Of a stretch of 64,000 nt of DNA, positions 47,986 to 61,840 are shown piece after piece. The translations under genes were made by a program, and so were the position numbers. Under the pieces are notes generated by a model. The model searched no databases. It worked only from the letters and a program-made list of their open reading frames with translations, and was not told the DNA's origin. The DNA is from Panagrolaimus kolymaensis (taxonomy: Eukaryota; Nematoda; Chromadorea; Rhabditida; Panagrolaimidae). Position 1 is the first letter of the stretch; each line of letters starts with the position of its first letter. The stretch spans positions 124,001 to 188,000 of the forward strand of contig JAJQJQ010000049.1 in the NCBI GenBank assembly GCA_028622995.1. The letters are read 5' to 3'.

Positions 47986-49432
47986 CTAAATTTTTTGAGA
48001 AAAAATAAACGCATTAATTTTAATCCCTTTGAATGCTTATTATTTTTTACTTCCTCATGAGTAGGCGTAAAGTCAATAAACTTATCAGTCAAGTTTGTAT
48101 CAGTTATGAGCATATATTTATGTATTTTGAAATAACATGTGATTTTCTAATATGTTAAAGCGTTATATTTTTTTTATTGTTTCACCTTTATTTATTTGTT
48201 AAAAGAGTCAACAAAATAAAATTTTTATGCTTAAACATTGTTATTTTTTTTATTCTTCAATAAAAAAAAATAACAAAGGTTTGTTTGGCTTTTTTTGAGG
48301 GATCATAGGTTTATTGAGATGACAGATTATTGATAAGATCAAAGACAACCAAATAAACATTTTTTTGTTCAGTTTTATCAGTCAAAAAGAAAACGAAGGT
48401 GGGTCAAAGAGAGAAGTGCTTTTTTTTACAATGTTACAACAACAGCTTTAATCATTAATCATCCCATGGTTTTCATGGAATATAATCCAATTGTAAAAAT
48501 TGTGACGCAAATGAAAGAAAAGCATGACAAAAAAATTTGTATAAATAAGCGATAAGAAAAATAAAGAAAATGTTTGAGTTGTTTATGCAAAGAGAAGTTC
48601 GTGAGTTTTGATTACTTACATATTGGAAAATAGAGTTTCAAAAATTTGGTTATTGTGTGGGAAGGATTTAAATGCACGCTGAGAAAGCGATGAGCCAAGC
48701 CGACTTTTTTTATTATAAATATTTCAAAGCAATTTTTTGGTAATGCAAATATTATTCCAAATTTTTAGCTTTATTTGTCCAAAAAAAAAACCTTCTCTGC
48801 CTTTTTTAGTAGCTTCGTATTTTTTTTTTGATGAATCAAAAATACAAACAGCGCCGCTTTTTACATATTTTTTTCTGTAATTAAATGCATAATTTTGCTA
48901 TAGAAACCCCTTTTATTTTTTTTTTGGTCAGCTTTAGAACAATTTTTATTGGAGTTTTTGTTTGTGGGCGTTGAGCACCAAAAGATTTTTATTTGAAAAC
49001 TATTATAAAGTTATATTTTTTTAAACAATTAATTAGTTATTTGCTTCCTTGTCCGGTTAAATTTTCCTAACAAAATTTCAAAAGAAGAAGAAATAATTAA
49101 CGAAGAAAATAAAATAATGCAAAAAATAGGGAGCGATCCAGAAGCATTGAATGAAATTTTTTTTCTTTTGTCGAGTCCACCAACCAATTTATTCATGGAC
49201 GATTAATCAATAAATAGTTTCTTTCTTTTTTTTTAATTGGCATTCTTTCAAAATTTTGTTAGTGTGAAATAAAATCATATTTTTATAATTTTAAAAATTA
49301 CGTGCTTTGTTTTTTAAAGATTTCTCTTCCAATTTTAACCGTTATCGAGATTTAAATATTCCATTTTTTTGACAACTTCTTATAATAAATTATTTTTTAG
49401 TAATACATACTTTCAATTTTTTCTTTCTAAAA
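47986..49432. other. Intergenic, no gene seen
   Basis: Upstream region of SulP 1; no supported frame or structured element. Confidence 0.5.
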
Positions 49433-52231
49433 ATGGAAAGTCTTAAACTAGAAATTTCAAGAAAAGTATATAATCAAGTATGTTAATAATTAAAAAAAAC
49501 TTTTCTTTAAATTAATGAAATCAAACTTTAGGAAACATTGGAAAATGAATTTATGTACAAACCCCCTTCACAAAGCTTCAGACAAATGATTAACGCATAT
49601 TTTACATCATGCGATCGAAAATATTTTATTGAAAAAACTAAAATATGGTTTCCATTTTTGGATTGGATTCCTAAATATAAAGCAAATTTTATTGTTGCAG
49701 ATATATTAGCTGGATTCACTGTAGCAATCATGAATGTACCACAATGTAAATAAATCTCTTTTAATTTTAAAAGCTTGCGTACTAAAATCGTTTTTTAGCG
49801 ATGGCATATGCTCATTTAGCAAATTTGCCACCTGTGATTGGACTTTATACTTCATTTTTACCCGCACTTTTATACGCATTTTTTGGAACCTGTATGCATA
49901 CGTCGCTAGGTAAAAATTTCACTAAATACATCTGCCTCTACAGTCTTAATCGAATTTTCTGTTTAGGAATGTTCGCGATTGTTGGATTAATGGTTGGAAA
50001 TGTTATTGGCCGAGAAATACCAAATGTTGATGACCTTGATGATTTAAACCTCCCATTAGCTGAAAGACCGGATGTTCAATTAGTTGTAACTTTGACATTT
50101 TTGATAGGCGTTGTTATGGTGATTATGGCGATATTACAAGTTCATGTATTTGCGGTGTTTTTATCCAATTCTTTAGTTAGTGGATTTACAACTGCAGCAT
50201 CACTTCAAGTTGTATTATCTTTAGTTCCATCATTGCTGGGTTTAGAAGATATTCGAGAAAGAAGTGGATTATTTAAAGTTTATTATGTGAGTTTTAAAAT
50301 TTTGTGGCAGTCAAATTATTAAAATTAGCCTAGTAACCCATTTTCTGGACTTCCAAAAGTTTTAAGAATTGTGAGTCTGTCAAGGCCGTGATCAAAGTAT
50401 TTTTCGAAAACCGCCAAACGAGTAAAGAAAAAAGTCAAATCTAGACACTGTGAACTGCCTTAATTAATCCAAGAAAAAGTTTTACATTTAAAAAAAAAAT
50501 TTAGATGCTAAATGACATTGTCACACACATTTCAAAGACAAATTATGCAGTACTCATATTATCATCAGTTTGTATTATTTCTTTGTACATTGGTAAAACA
50601 TATTTGAACCCTGAAATTAAGAAACGAGTTTGTTCCTTGCCTGTGCCGTTGGAGCTCATTGTTGTAAGTATATCGGAATCGCTTGCTTTTATGTAACTAA
50701 CAAAGTTAAATGCGACAATTTTTAGGTTGTAATTACAACAGTTTTATCAAAATTTTGTCATTTTAAATCTCGGTATAATATGGATATCGTTGATGATGTT
50801 CCAACAGGGTAAATATTTTAGCCACAAAAGAATGTTTTTCGGACTTTTATTAAATTAAACTTTTTTTTAGATTTCCAAAACCAATCCTTCCAAAATTCTC
50901 CAAATTTCCTGATCTAATTCCTCATGCAGCTATTATCGCCCTAGTTATTTACGCGGTTACATTTTCGGTTGGAAAATTATTTGGAAAAAATCATAAATAC
51001 AGAGTTGATCCAAGTCAAGAACTTCGAGCTTTAGCAATTTGCCAAATTATTCCAAGCTTTTTCTTATGTCATCCAGCAAGTGTTAGTCTTTCGCGATCAC
51101 AAATTGTTGCTCAAGCTGGATCAAAGTCACAAGTAACTACTTTGATAAATAGTTTCAAAATGTTTGCTAAATAAGTTATTTTTAAGGTTGCAAATATTGT
51201 TTCTGCATCTTTGATGTTAATCGTAATTTTATGGGCTGGTCCATTATTAGAACCCCTACCAACGGTATAAAGTTTTCTATTTTTTATTTTTCGATTTCTG
51301 ATTTTCACCTTTTAAGCCAGTATTAGCTTCAATTGTGGTAGTTGCTTTAAAAGCCATGCTTATGCAATGCACGGATAGCGTAATGTTATGGAAAAGTTCT
51401 AAATATGATTTTGTAAGTAATTCATTCCCAAGAATCTAATTTTATAAAATAAAATAAATTTTTTTATAGGCAATTTGGATATTTTCTTTCGTAATTACTC
51501 TTGTTTGGGATGTTAGTGAAGGACTCATTGCATCATTGGCATTTTCTTTTGTAACTGTGGCTGTTCGGTTTCAATGGTAAATTTTTTTTAGAAACTCTAA
51601 ATAATTATAAGAAAAAAATGTTTTTTAGGGCAGACAACAAAGTTCTCGGTCGCTTAGGTGACACTGAAATATACCGAGGAAATATGTATTATAGGTAAAT
51701 TTAGGGAATTCCAGAAATAACAAAAATGCTTAAACCTTGAAATAAATTTTTAGAGAAAATTTAACTTATCCAGATATTTTAATTTTATCATTTGATGCAC
51801 CATTATTATTTTTCAATACCGATCGATTTCGGGACAATGTCCTGGAAAAAATTGCAAATAAAAAAAGTCCAATAAAATATTTAATTCTTGATACATCTGG
51901 AATTGTTTCATGCGATCGAATGGGAGCTTTAACTTTAAAAGAGCTGAATGAAGAATTAAAATCTATGGGAATTGTCCTTTATTTGACAGGTTTTAGAGGT
52001 AAAGAAATTTACTTTTCAGGCCCTTAAAAAAAATTAATGACGCCAATTAATTTTTTAGAAGAAGTTTATGAAATTTGTATTCGATGTGGGCTGTTTGAAA
52101 ACTTTTCAAAGTATAATATTTTTCCAACTCCTCATGATGCTGTAATTTATGCAAATGAATTTGAAGATAAAAAATATCCATCTATAAAAATAAATGATTT
52201 TCCAGAATGCATTGAAATTTCTAAATTGTAA
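49433..52231 (+). CDS. SulP/SLC26 sulfate-anion permease 1
   Basis: Thirteen exons (49433-49477, 49532-49745, 49799-49909, 49967-50286, 50505-50663, 50726-50808, 50871-51132, 51187-51264, 51317-51412, 51470-51576, 51629-51694, 51754-51998, 52059-52231) join in phase to 652 residues. This is a membrane transporter moving sulfate or related anions. The SulP signature is clear at about residues 75-110 ([31 protein letters not shown]), followed by hydrophobic segments to about residue 500. A C-terminal STAS domain follows (about 530-650: [32 protein letters not shown]). AATAAA is at 52278-52283. It converges on the cysteine dioxygenase gene, with stops 158 bp apart. The substrate is inferred from the family. 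Confidence 0.93.
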
Positions 52232-52389
52232 AATTACTTATTTATTTGTTTGCTATGTTTTTTGTACATAATTTTTGAATAAATAAATTTAAAAAATATT
52301 TGATTTATTAACAAAATTTTAAATAAAAAAATATTTGGAAATATGATTTATATAATTTTAATGTACATAAAAAAAGATTTAAATATTAT

Positions 52390-53331
52390 TTAAAGAAGAG
52401 GAGTCATAGCCTTTATCCTTCTATTATATTCGCCATCCTTGCTTGTATGGAACAATACAACTGCTTCATTACGCTCACTGGTTCGCTATAAAACAATATA
52501 TAAATTCATTTAATTTCCAATTTTTTAAAAGAAAAATACTGATATTTGATACTCGAAATTTTTGGCATCGTAAAGTTTTGATATTTGTTTTTTTGGAAAG
52601 TTTGAATATTGTTATTTTTTTAAAGAATATTTACCTCATCAAAAGTTTGACATCGATCATAAGGAGGAGTATATAAATGTAAGCTGATGGCGGGATTGGA
52701 ATGACTAGGATTTTCCATTCGATGCAAACCCAAATTGTCTAAAATAAATAAAAATAAAAACTTATTTCATTGGTCAATAAGGAATCCAATATGTATTTTT
52801 TAACATATTTTTCTCGATTAAATAATAACGACAAAACTTACCGCTCATATATGAAACTCCATCCTTTTTATAATAGGTTTCTTTAACTTTTTTCATAGGG
52901 TTATTTTCTGATTCGGGCCATTCATAAAGGCTTTCCAACAGAGTGCCTTCAAGGACTTTAACAAAGCAATGGGAATCTGAGTGATCATGGATACTAGAAA
53001 AAATATGTAATAACAACTTTAAGAAAATCTTTAAAATTAATAAAAAAATTTTACCTGCTTCCCATTCCTGGACCCCAACATATAATCATAAGATTATATC
53101 TGCCATTTCCAGTATCAACGAGGTTTCTAGTATATCTGAAAAAAGAAAGAAAAAAATTTAAAGTTAATTTCATTTTAGAGCCTTTTTAGCTTACTTATGT
53201 GGATCAAAAGTAACAAAATCTTTCCATTCTTTTTTATTACTTTTATAATCTTCAAGAACCTTTTGAACAACATCAATATCAACTTGGTTTGAAGAAAAAA
53301 TTTCTCGAATATTAGTAATTAAATTGTCCAT
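52390..53331 (-). CDS. cdo-1: Cysteine dioxygenase type I
   Basis: Five exons in transcript order (53331-53195, 53135-53055, 52993-52842, 52738-52635, 52485-52390) join in phase to 189 residues, close to the usual 200. The enzyme oxidises cysteine to cysteine sulfinate with O2 and a mononuclear Fe(II), leading to taurine or sulfite and sulfate. The cupin iron ligands are visible: [10 protein letters not shown] supplies two His plus the Cys that crosslinks to Tyr, and [11 protein letters not shown] supplies the third His. The Tyr partner lies in [16 protein letters not shown] precedes the first His motif. It sits between two SulP genes, convergent with SulP 1 and divergent from SulP 2. A minus-strand AATAAA lies at 52309-52304. 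Confidence 0.95.
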
Positions 53332-56300
53332 ATTTTTAAATCTAAAAAATTAATTTGTATTTTATGTAAAAATCAAAAAAATATATTAAATTTATTAGGC
53401 AATTTTGAAATTCCCAGGCAATAAAGAGACAAAAAATAGCGATTACGGTATCTTAAAAAAAGTTGTAAAAATGAAGCAACAAAATTTTTACATTCACTTT
53501 TTTCTTTGGTTGATTAAGAAATAATAAAGGTTAAAGTAAATTTTGGCAACTTTTTATATTCGAAAAGTCCCCATTGTAAAAAACTAATGATTCAACTGAT
53601 AAAACACTATTGACGCTTGAAGCTTATCAATTTGAGCATTAGTGTTTTGGTTAAAATACATTTTTAAAATAAAGAAAAAAAATTATAGCTTTATGTTTTA
53701 TTAAGGGCCATTAAAAAAGAAAATATGCAAATATGATTCATTTTTATTATTTTTGTTATGCTTACTTTTTTTTCTTTAAAATATTCTTTGTACCTTTCTT
53801 TGTTTTGCTTACGTAGTCAACACAATCATTAAAATAAATTTATCATTGATAAGAAAGGCCTGCCTTGATATTCCATGATTTTTCTTCTTTCTTTTTCTAA
53901 GATGTTTGCCTACTTACCTTACTTTCTTTTTTTTAAAGTTGGACAAAAAAGGTTAAACTAAAATGAAGAAAAAAACATCATTCGATGATGGCGGCGGCAG
54001 CGGCGCACCTTCTTTTATCTTTATTGGTAATTAAAAATATTTTTTAATACCCAGTTACAAACATTGATGAATATTAGAAATTTTTTTTATTGAAGAACAA
54101 AGAAAAGTGATAAGAGAATGAAAAAGGAAAAGGTTATCAAAATTTTTTTTCTTTTTTTTTGTATTATTCAACTCCGCATTCCATATTTTAATATGTTGTA
54201 TATCAAAGGTTATGTTTTTCTAATATGAGCATCAAGTAATTAATTTTTGGCTTCATGACGCATATCGTAAAAGTATATTTTGAAGATAACTTTTTTTTAT
54301 TAATAAAAAATAGTCAAATGAGTCAACAAAATAAAATTAAAAATTCGCCATTGTCAAAATATCATTGTTTCATAAAATTGCCCAACATTGTAAAACAATT
54401 ACAAATAAGACATTAAAAATTTCAAAAACAATCCAATTTTGAAATATTTTTTTATTGTTTTTTTTTATCAAAAACATTTTAACTTTATTTCATAATTTTA
54501 TGAACAAATTTTTTTCTTCCAATATTTTTACACAAAACTTTCAGTTTTGAATTGAGAGATAAAATTTTTTTAAAGACCCCTTGCGTTAAAACTGTTTTAT
54601 AAATTCATTCAAAAAATTACAAAAAAGCAATAACAATGTTAATGAGAATCAAATATTTATTTGTGAAACAAAAAATGGTCAAAAGACAAATAAAATTTGA
54701 CGTTTCAATTAAAAAAGTAATATCAAGGGGATAACTAAGGGAATACAAAGATTACTCGCAATGCGGCATAAATATGGGTTTCATGTTTAGGGACCGGCAA
54801 GCAAAAAATGAAGTTTCTTTGTTTTGATGTATGGTTTAGAGGGATAGGTACTATCAAATACGGGGAATTTAATGATAGAAGAGAAAATAATTTTTAATAA
54901 ACTCCCAATTAAGATATCAAGGTTTTAATATTTACTTCTGAATTAAAAAATGGCAACGAAAAAGGTTTTCTTCCCCTTTCATTTTTTGCATGTTGCAAAT
55001 GAAAAGCAACATTTTTCACTTGCTGATGCCCACATTTTCTATCAATTTTATGGTTTTTGCTTTGGAAAAGTGACTTTTCTGACTAGTGCGGGCACGGATT
55101 TTTGATATTTTATGCAGATTAGTGTGAGGAATAATATTGTCAAAAAATAAAAATTAGTCAACCTTTAAGCTGGCTCAGGAAAAATAAAAAACTGTTTTTG
55201 AATCCATTTTCTCTATTTTACGATTTAAAAGAATTAGATATCTCAATAACAGAATTTTACGGGCTTTCCGATGGGATAAATATCAAAAAATAAAATCGAT
55301 AAAACGTAAATCAATCAACGCATTTAAAACTTATTTAAAAAAAGTGTCATCGTTGCCATCTTTTTTCTTTGGCATTCGTTTGGCGAAATGTACATGCCGG
55401 TACCTATTCATGTTGTTTTATGTTTTCCTAGGTTTTTTTAAAATATAAAATTTGAATTTCCTTGTTTATTTTTGTTTCAAAATTAAAAATAATTTCAAAC
55501 ATGTTTTTTCAAATAAATTTTTTTTACTAAAGTTTTCGTTTTATCGCATTCTTTTTTTCTCAATGTGACTGACTTTTACCAAATCATCAGGTTTGGGATC
55601 GTACTTAATTTATCCAATAATTTTTAACATTTGAAAAATGCACTTTGCTCTTTTAAAATCACATTTTTTAAATGGCTTTGTCATCAAAAACTTTTTATTT
55701 GTAATAAAATTTTCAATGAGTCGTCGTCGGCCAACTAGCAATAAAAAAATTAAAAAAATGTGTTTGACGGAAACCAATCATACCACAATAATTTCATTGA
55801 TCAATTCATATGGCGTAGGTTGCTTGCTTCCTGTCCTTCGTTATCAATTTTTTTTTCCAACAATGAAGAAAGAAGCTTTTAGAAATTTTGATTATAGCGT
55901 CATAAAGAAAAAGGAAAGGCACAAATTAATTATCGTTTTTTGATAAAAATAAAAAAAGCTTAGAAATTATTTTTTTTATGTATTAAAAATGAAAAATTTG
56001 TGATTCATGTTTAATGAAAATACAAATAAAAAAAGAATAAGAAATATGTTCGCAGCTTCAAAAAAGAAAAAGAAAAAAAGAAAGATAAGGATTTTTTTGT
56101 TTGTTTGCCTACACTACTACCGCCACCAATAAAAAAGAAAAGAGGTGGAGTTTATAGGTGCGTCATTTAAATAATTTTATCGTTTATAACTGCTCTTATA
56201 AAATCCAATGTGTTATGGATAATTGTCTACATAAAATTTGTTATTTCCATAAACAAACTTTATCATTATTTTAGCCCAAGAAAATAAATTATCTTTTTTA

Positions 56301-56431
56301 TAACCTTTCCATATTTTAGTCCTTGAAATTTTTTTTCGTAAATTTTGCCAATCCTCAGCGCGATTTTAGACTTCCATAAATTTGAATTTTTGTTTCAGAT
56401 TTAGCTAATTCAAAACACTAAATTTACAACA
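53332..56431. other. 3.1 kb divergent region between cdo-1 and SulP 2
   Basis: Shared upstream region of the minus-strand dioxygenase and the plus-strand permease. It holds one MITE (54790-55404). The frame 55638-55943 has no recognisable motif and no splice partners. Sulfur-responsive control sites would be expected here, but none can be named by eye. Confidence 0.5.
54790..55404. mobile_element. TA-flanked MITE, family 'GACCGGCA', copy 2
   Basis: A 615 bp segment with imperfect inverted ends (GGGACCGGCA on the left, complement of GGTACCGGCA on the right), flanked by TA at 54788-54789 and 55405-55406. Same termini, size class and internal TTTTCTTCCC block as the element at 7798-8437 but otherwise well diverged, so the two copies are old. 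It lies in the promoter-side region of cdo-1 and SulP 2. Confidence 0.7.
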
Positions 56432-59102
56432 ATGGTCAGTACTACGTCCGATATCGAATTAAATATTTCAAGAAAATTATACAACCAAGTAAACACATTT
56501 TTAATTTAAATTTTTTTTTATAATTTATCTATTATTTTAGGCAGAATTTGATAATGAATTTATGTATAAACCTCCTTCACAAAGCTTCAAACAAATTCTA
56601 AATTCCTACATTTCTTCATGCGATCGAAAATATTTTGCTGAAAAATCTAAAATATGGTTTCCATTTTTGGATTGGATTCCTAAATATAAAGCAAATTTTT
56701 TATTAGCCGATGGGTTAGCTGGGTTCACTGTAGCAATCATGAATGTGCCACAATGTAAATTTATTTTATTCTTTTTTAGAAAATAGGAGGTTTTAATCGA
56801 TACTTTTTTTATAGCAATGGCATATGGACATTTAGCAAATTTACCACCTGTGATTGGACTATATACTTCATTTTTACCAGCACTTTTATATGCATTTTTT
56901 GGAACATGTATGCATACTTCTATGGGTATAGTTTAAAAAAAAGTTTTTCTTCAAGCATATAAACCTTTTAATAATTTTGTTTATAGGAATGTTTGCAATT
57001 GCGGCTTTAATGGTAGGAAACGTAGTAAGTCGAGAAACACCAAATGTAGATGAAATGATTGCAAATATGACTGGGGACGTTGCATTAGCCGATCGACCAG
57101 ATGTGCAATTAGTTGTAACACTGACATTTTTGGTTGGACTTGTTATGGTTGCTATGTCTTTACTCCAAATTCATGTATTTGCTTCATTTCTATCTGATTC
57201 ATTAATCAGTGGATTTACCACTGCAGCAGCTATTCATGTAGTTCTTTCTCAAGCTCCACCATTATTAGGATTAGAAGGAATAACAGAAAGGAGTGGATTT
57301 TTAAAAATTTATTATGTAAGTTTTTTTAAATTTACTCAAGGCAAATAAAAATAAGTAATGAGTTTGATTGATTTTAGACGCTTTATGACATTTTCTCGCA
57401 TATTTCTAAAACAAATCTTTCGGTACTTATTTTATCCACAATTTGCGTAGTTGCATTATATATTGGTAAAACATATGTAAATCCAGAAGTTAAGAAAAGA
57501 CTTTGCTCTTTGCCGGTACCTTTGGAACTTATAGTCGTAAGCGATTTTTATATTATTCAATTTTTTTGTTGATCTGAGTCTTAATAATTTAATTTTTAGG
57601 TTGTTATTACAACAATTTTATCTAAATTTTGTCATTTTCAATCTCGATATAAAATGGATATAGTTGATGACATTCCAACTGGGTAAATATTTTTTTTCAC
57701 CTTTTTTAATATTTCCAAAAACTAAACTCATACATTTTTTCTTTAGATTTCCACGTCCAATTTTACCAAAGCTTTCCAAATTTGGTAGCCTTTTACCCGA
57801 TGCCGCTATAATTGCTTTGGTTATTTATGCGGTTTCATTTTCGGTTGGAAAATTATTTGGAAAAAATCATAAATACAGAGTTGATCCAAGTCAAGAACTT
57901 CGAGCTTTAGCTATTTGCCAAATTATTCCAAGCTTTTTCTTATGTCACCCTTCCAGCGTGAGTTTATCACGATCCCAAGTTGTTGCTCAAGCTGGTTCGA
58001 AATCGCAGGTAAAAATTTTTTTTTGGCAAATTTATTAATTTAAAAACTAAAATTTTTTTAGTTTGCAAATATTATTTCTGCATCCCTTATGTTGGTTGTA
58101 ATTTTATGGGCTGGTCCATTATTAGAACCTCTACCTATGGTATAAAATATTTTTTAGTTCTAATAATAATAATTGGAAGAAGTTTTTAGGCTGTTTTGGC
58201 ATCGATTGTCGTAGTCGCCTTAAAAGGTATGCTTATGCAATATACCGAATGTATATCACTTTGGAAAACTTCAAAATATGATTTTGTAAGTCCAAAATAA
58301 ATTTTTTTTATAATGAAGCAATATAAGAAATATATTTTTGTTTTAGGCAATTTGGATATTTTCATTCGGTATCACAATTATTTGGGATGTTAGTGAAGGA
58401 CTCATTGCATCTTTGGCATTTGCCATTCTTTCAGTTGCAATTCGATTTCAATGGTAAATTTTTTTTATTCTCCGCGGTTGAAGAACGTAAAAAAAATGTT
58501 TGTTGTTTTAGGGCGGATAATAAAATACTTGGAAGACTTGGAGATACAGAAATTTATCGAGGAACAAATTCTTATGAGTGAGTTTCCAAGTTTAAAAAAA
58601 AGGTTTAATTTTTGTTATAAATTTTAATTTTAGAGAAAACACAACTTTTTCAAATATTGCAATTTTTTCTTTCGATGCTCCATTATTATTTTTTAATACC
58701 GATCGATTCCGAGAAAATATTTTAGAACAAATATCAGAAAATAACTCCCTAAAATATGTGATCCTTGATGCTTCGGGAATAAATTCATGTGATCGAATGG
58801 GAGCTATAGCGTTAGCGGAACTTTCAGAAGATTTAAAAAATCTTAAAATTATTTTATATTTAGCAGGTTTGAGAGGTAAAAAAAATTATATATTTTTTAT
58901 TTAAAAATAATTCTAATAAATTTTATTTATAGAAAAAGTTTATGAAATATGCATACTTTGTGGTCTTTCTAAAAAAATACCAAAATTAAATATGTTTCCC
59001 ACTTCTCATGATGCTGTCGAATATGCGCTAACTCAAGAAAATAATAATTATCTAAAAGAAGAAGTCGATGAACTTAAAAGCATTGAAATTTCACAATTGT
59101 AA
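56432..59102 (+). CDS. SulP/SLC26 sulfate-anion permease 2
   Basis: Thirteen exons (56432-56488, 56541-56754, 56815-56925, 56987-57315, 57378-57536, 57600-57682, 57747-58008, 58062-58139, 58190-58285, 58347-58453, 58512-58577, 58634-58875, 58933-59102) join in phase to 657 residues. All twelve intron positions and phases equal those of SulP 1, so the two are duplicates in the same direction with the dioxygenase between them. The SulP signature ([19 protein letters not shown]) and the [16 protein letters not shown] block are present, as is the C-terminal STAS domain ([31 protein letters not shown]). AATAAA is at 59239-59244. Divergence is greatest in the STAS tail and the loop after VSRETPNVD. 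Confidence 0.93.
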
Positions 59103-59597
59103 AATTTAATTTTTTTTATCGAATTATTTCGTTTTTTTATGAGCTTACTATTGATATTGTTGTTTGTAGCATATTTTCTTTCTTCACAAAAACACATAAA
59201 TTTATTTGTCCAAATTTGATTTTTATATATAAATTTCTAATAAAAAACTATTCTTAAAAAAATTAATTCCGTAATAACAATTGTTTACTTTAAAATAACA
59301 TTCATTTCTGGTAAAATAAATTTATAGTTTTTTTTCTAAATTTTTTTTCGTTTGTTTGGTTAAAGAAAATGTAGCCTTATATTTATTTGTTTGTCCTAAA
59401 AAAACAATCAATAAAAATGATAAAAAAATGTTTAACCCTTTTTTGTAGTCAGCTGATGCGGGTGGAAAAAGGAAAAATGCTCACCACTCCTAAAAAACGT
59501 GGATGGAAACAAAAAATATGAAAAATAAGTGTAAACTTTTTTTTATTGAACCAAAAATTTTTTTATTTTTTTATTTATTAGTTTTTTTTAAGGGACG
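59103..59597. other. Intergenic, no gene seen
   Basis: SulP 2 polyadenylation signal and a short T-rich leader ending in TTTTTTTAAG just before the next ATG, a possible trans-splice acceptor. Confidence 0.5.
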
Positions 59598-60978
59598 ATG
59601 ACAAAATTAAATTCGGAAATTCTAGAAGAAATTTTTATTAAATGCTTGGTTAAAAATGATTTAATCGAAAAATTTATGCTTTGTGGAAAGGAACCATTTA
59701 AAATTGCATTGAATTATTTTTCACATACAGAAAGTTTGGAATTCAAGGGTTCAAAATTATTTATTGGAGTTAAAAATGTGAGTAATTTAACGAAAAAATG
59801 CCTGAAATTTTCTCCAATTTTTAATTATTTATATTAAACTAAAATCGGAAAAAATTTAGAGAAATGAATTTACAAACCATTTACTTATTATTGACGAAAA
59901 AATCGAAAACAGCTTTAAATTATTTAAATCTATACTGAAAATGGTTATGGTAACGACGGCCAAGGAATTTAATATACGAATTCCTCCAAAATATATTGAT
60001 TTATTAAAAATAATGGAAAATAAAGGTAACTATCGCCAGTGCTAAAGTAATTATTTTCTCAAGATGAATTGTTTTATGGCTTTTTAGAATTAAAAAGAAT
60101 TATTATTAATCAAAAACTTTTGAATGATTTTGACGGCGTTATTGAAAATCAAAGAAAACTCGAAAGTTTTGGATTAACAAAAGTTTGGAATAAAATTGTA
60201 ATTTGCAACAATTTTTTATATTGCGTTTTGAATCTTTCGGCCATCAAAGAATTTTCAGGACCTTACATTTATGCCCCAAAACTGTCATGAACTCAAAATA
60301 TTTTATAGCGACTTTCGAATTATTTTTATTGATTCAAAGTATTCAAAGTTAGTTTTTTTACTGCCCAAAAAATAATTTTTAAATAAATAGTTTTACAGAA
60401 ATTATTTTTCCCATGTTGAAAAACTTGAAATTTCTGGACAATATGCAAATGGTTATATGACGCCACTTGATGAATTGGCCCGATTTATTTATGAAAATTT
60501 TAAGAATATTACGACTTTAACTGCGAATTTTGGTTTTTTAATTGAAAAATTTCTGGATATCGAAAGAATAGATTTAAAATGTTTTGAGCAATTTTCTAAA
60601 ATTAATTGCAATATTAACTTTGTTGCGACGCATAAAAGCGAGAAAAGTTTTAAACCGGTAAGTTAATAGTAGATATAAATCAAGATTTTTGTCTCGAAAG
60701 GAAAGCTTTTAAAACTTTTTTTCTGAAATCTAAATTCTGTATTTACTCTATTCTTTCAAAATAAATAGTTATATTATGCAAATATTTAGGATAGCATTGA
60801 CGAACTTTATGGAATTACAAATTTACAATTTGATTATGAAAAATTAATTATAAGTAAAACTCTAAGAATCTGTGACAATTTGGACTGGCGCATTTTTGTT
60901 TATGAAAAAAATAAATGGAATTCATATGTGAATAATTTGATTTATGGTGTTTCAGATGTATATAATTTTTATCTCTGA
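59598..60978 (+). CDS. F-box-like protein of nematode-expanded type
   Basis: Exons 59598-59777, 59860-60025, 60064-60197, 60259-60347, 60399-60657 and 60790-60978 join in phase to about 338 residues. The N-terminus (LNSEILEEIFIKCLVKNDLIEKFMLC, seen as LNSEILEEIFIKC and DLIEKFMLCGK) has the spacing of an F-box, which would bind Skp1 in an SCF ubiquitin ligase. The rest (SHVEKLEISGQY, TPLDELARFIYENF, WRIFVYEKNKW) has no named domain but resembles the leucine-patterned tails of nematode F-box families. An alternative acceptor at 60087 instead of 60063 would drop eight residues in frame. AATAAA is at 61015-61020. Assignment to F-box is moderately sure. Confidence 0.65.
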
Positions 60979-61840
60979 TTTATTTAAAAATGATTAATTT
61001 AAAGTTTGAGTTTTAATAAATCTATTATTTATGAAAATAAAATTGAATAAATGGTTTCAAAACACTTTTTTAATATCAAAAATTTCAAAACGCGCACAAT
61101 CAAATAAATTATGGATTTTTAAAATAAATCGATTTTGTTTTCAAGATAAAATAAAAGATAAAAAAGAAAAACGCAAAAGTGCCAACACAAAGGTCAAACA
61201 AAAATCGTTATCTATTTAGTGTTGAGTTTTAGAACATTCTTTAAATGTGGAAATATGTATTTTTAGTTTTTGTTTGTGTTTATCAACTTTGAATATTTCG
61301 GACATTTTTTCGTTTTTTTGTAAATTTGAATATTTCGGACATGCGAAAATAGAGTCACGCTCTTTCAAATGATTAGTGTTTGATAGCTTATATGGTGGCT
61401 AACATTTCCATAAAGATAAGCTCTCATAAACATGAGAAGCTTAAATTTACTGACTGTGGATTCTACGATGCTGAATAAACTTGCATAAAAAATGGAGGAT
61501 ATTTGGCGTCTATTCATGACACATTTATTAATGATTTTTTTTGGCTCATATGATTTTATTTCATTACAAAAAATTATAGTGGTTTTCTTTCTTTTTGGTT
61601 CGCAGGGTTTTTGTTATGGAAATTATAAAATTTAGGATACTTACTTTATTTGTAAAAAATAAAGTTTTTTATTTAATTTATTAAATGTCCGATACTACAA
61701 TATTAAAGGACTTTGTAATATGAATAAATTAAAAACAAACAGTTTAAATAAACTTTTACAACCAGCAACATTTTTTAAATATTTTTTTAGGCATTTTATT
61801 ATAAACAAAATTCTTATTTGACTGGGATTTGACGACTTTT
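60979..61840. other. Intergenic, no gene seen
   Basis: Short Lys-rich frame at 61031-61219 without support. The phrase TTTGAATATTTCGGACAT occurs twice within about 50 bp (61287-61345). Otherwise nothing. Confidence 0.5.

Noticed and set aside
55638..55943. 101-codon plus-strand frame
   Set aside because: No recognisable motif, no leader or splice partners, and composition like the surrounding spacer.
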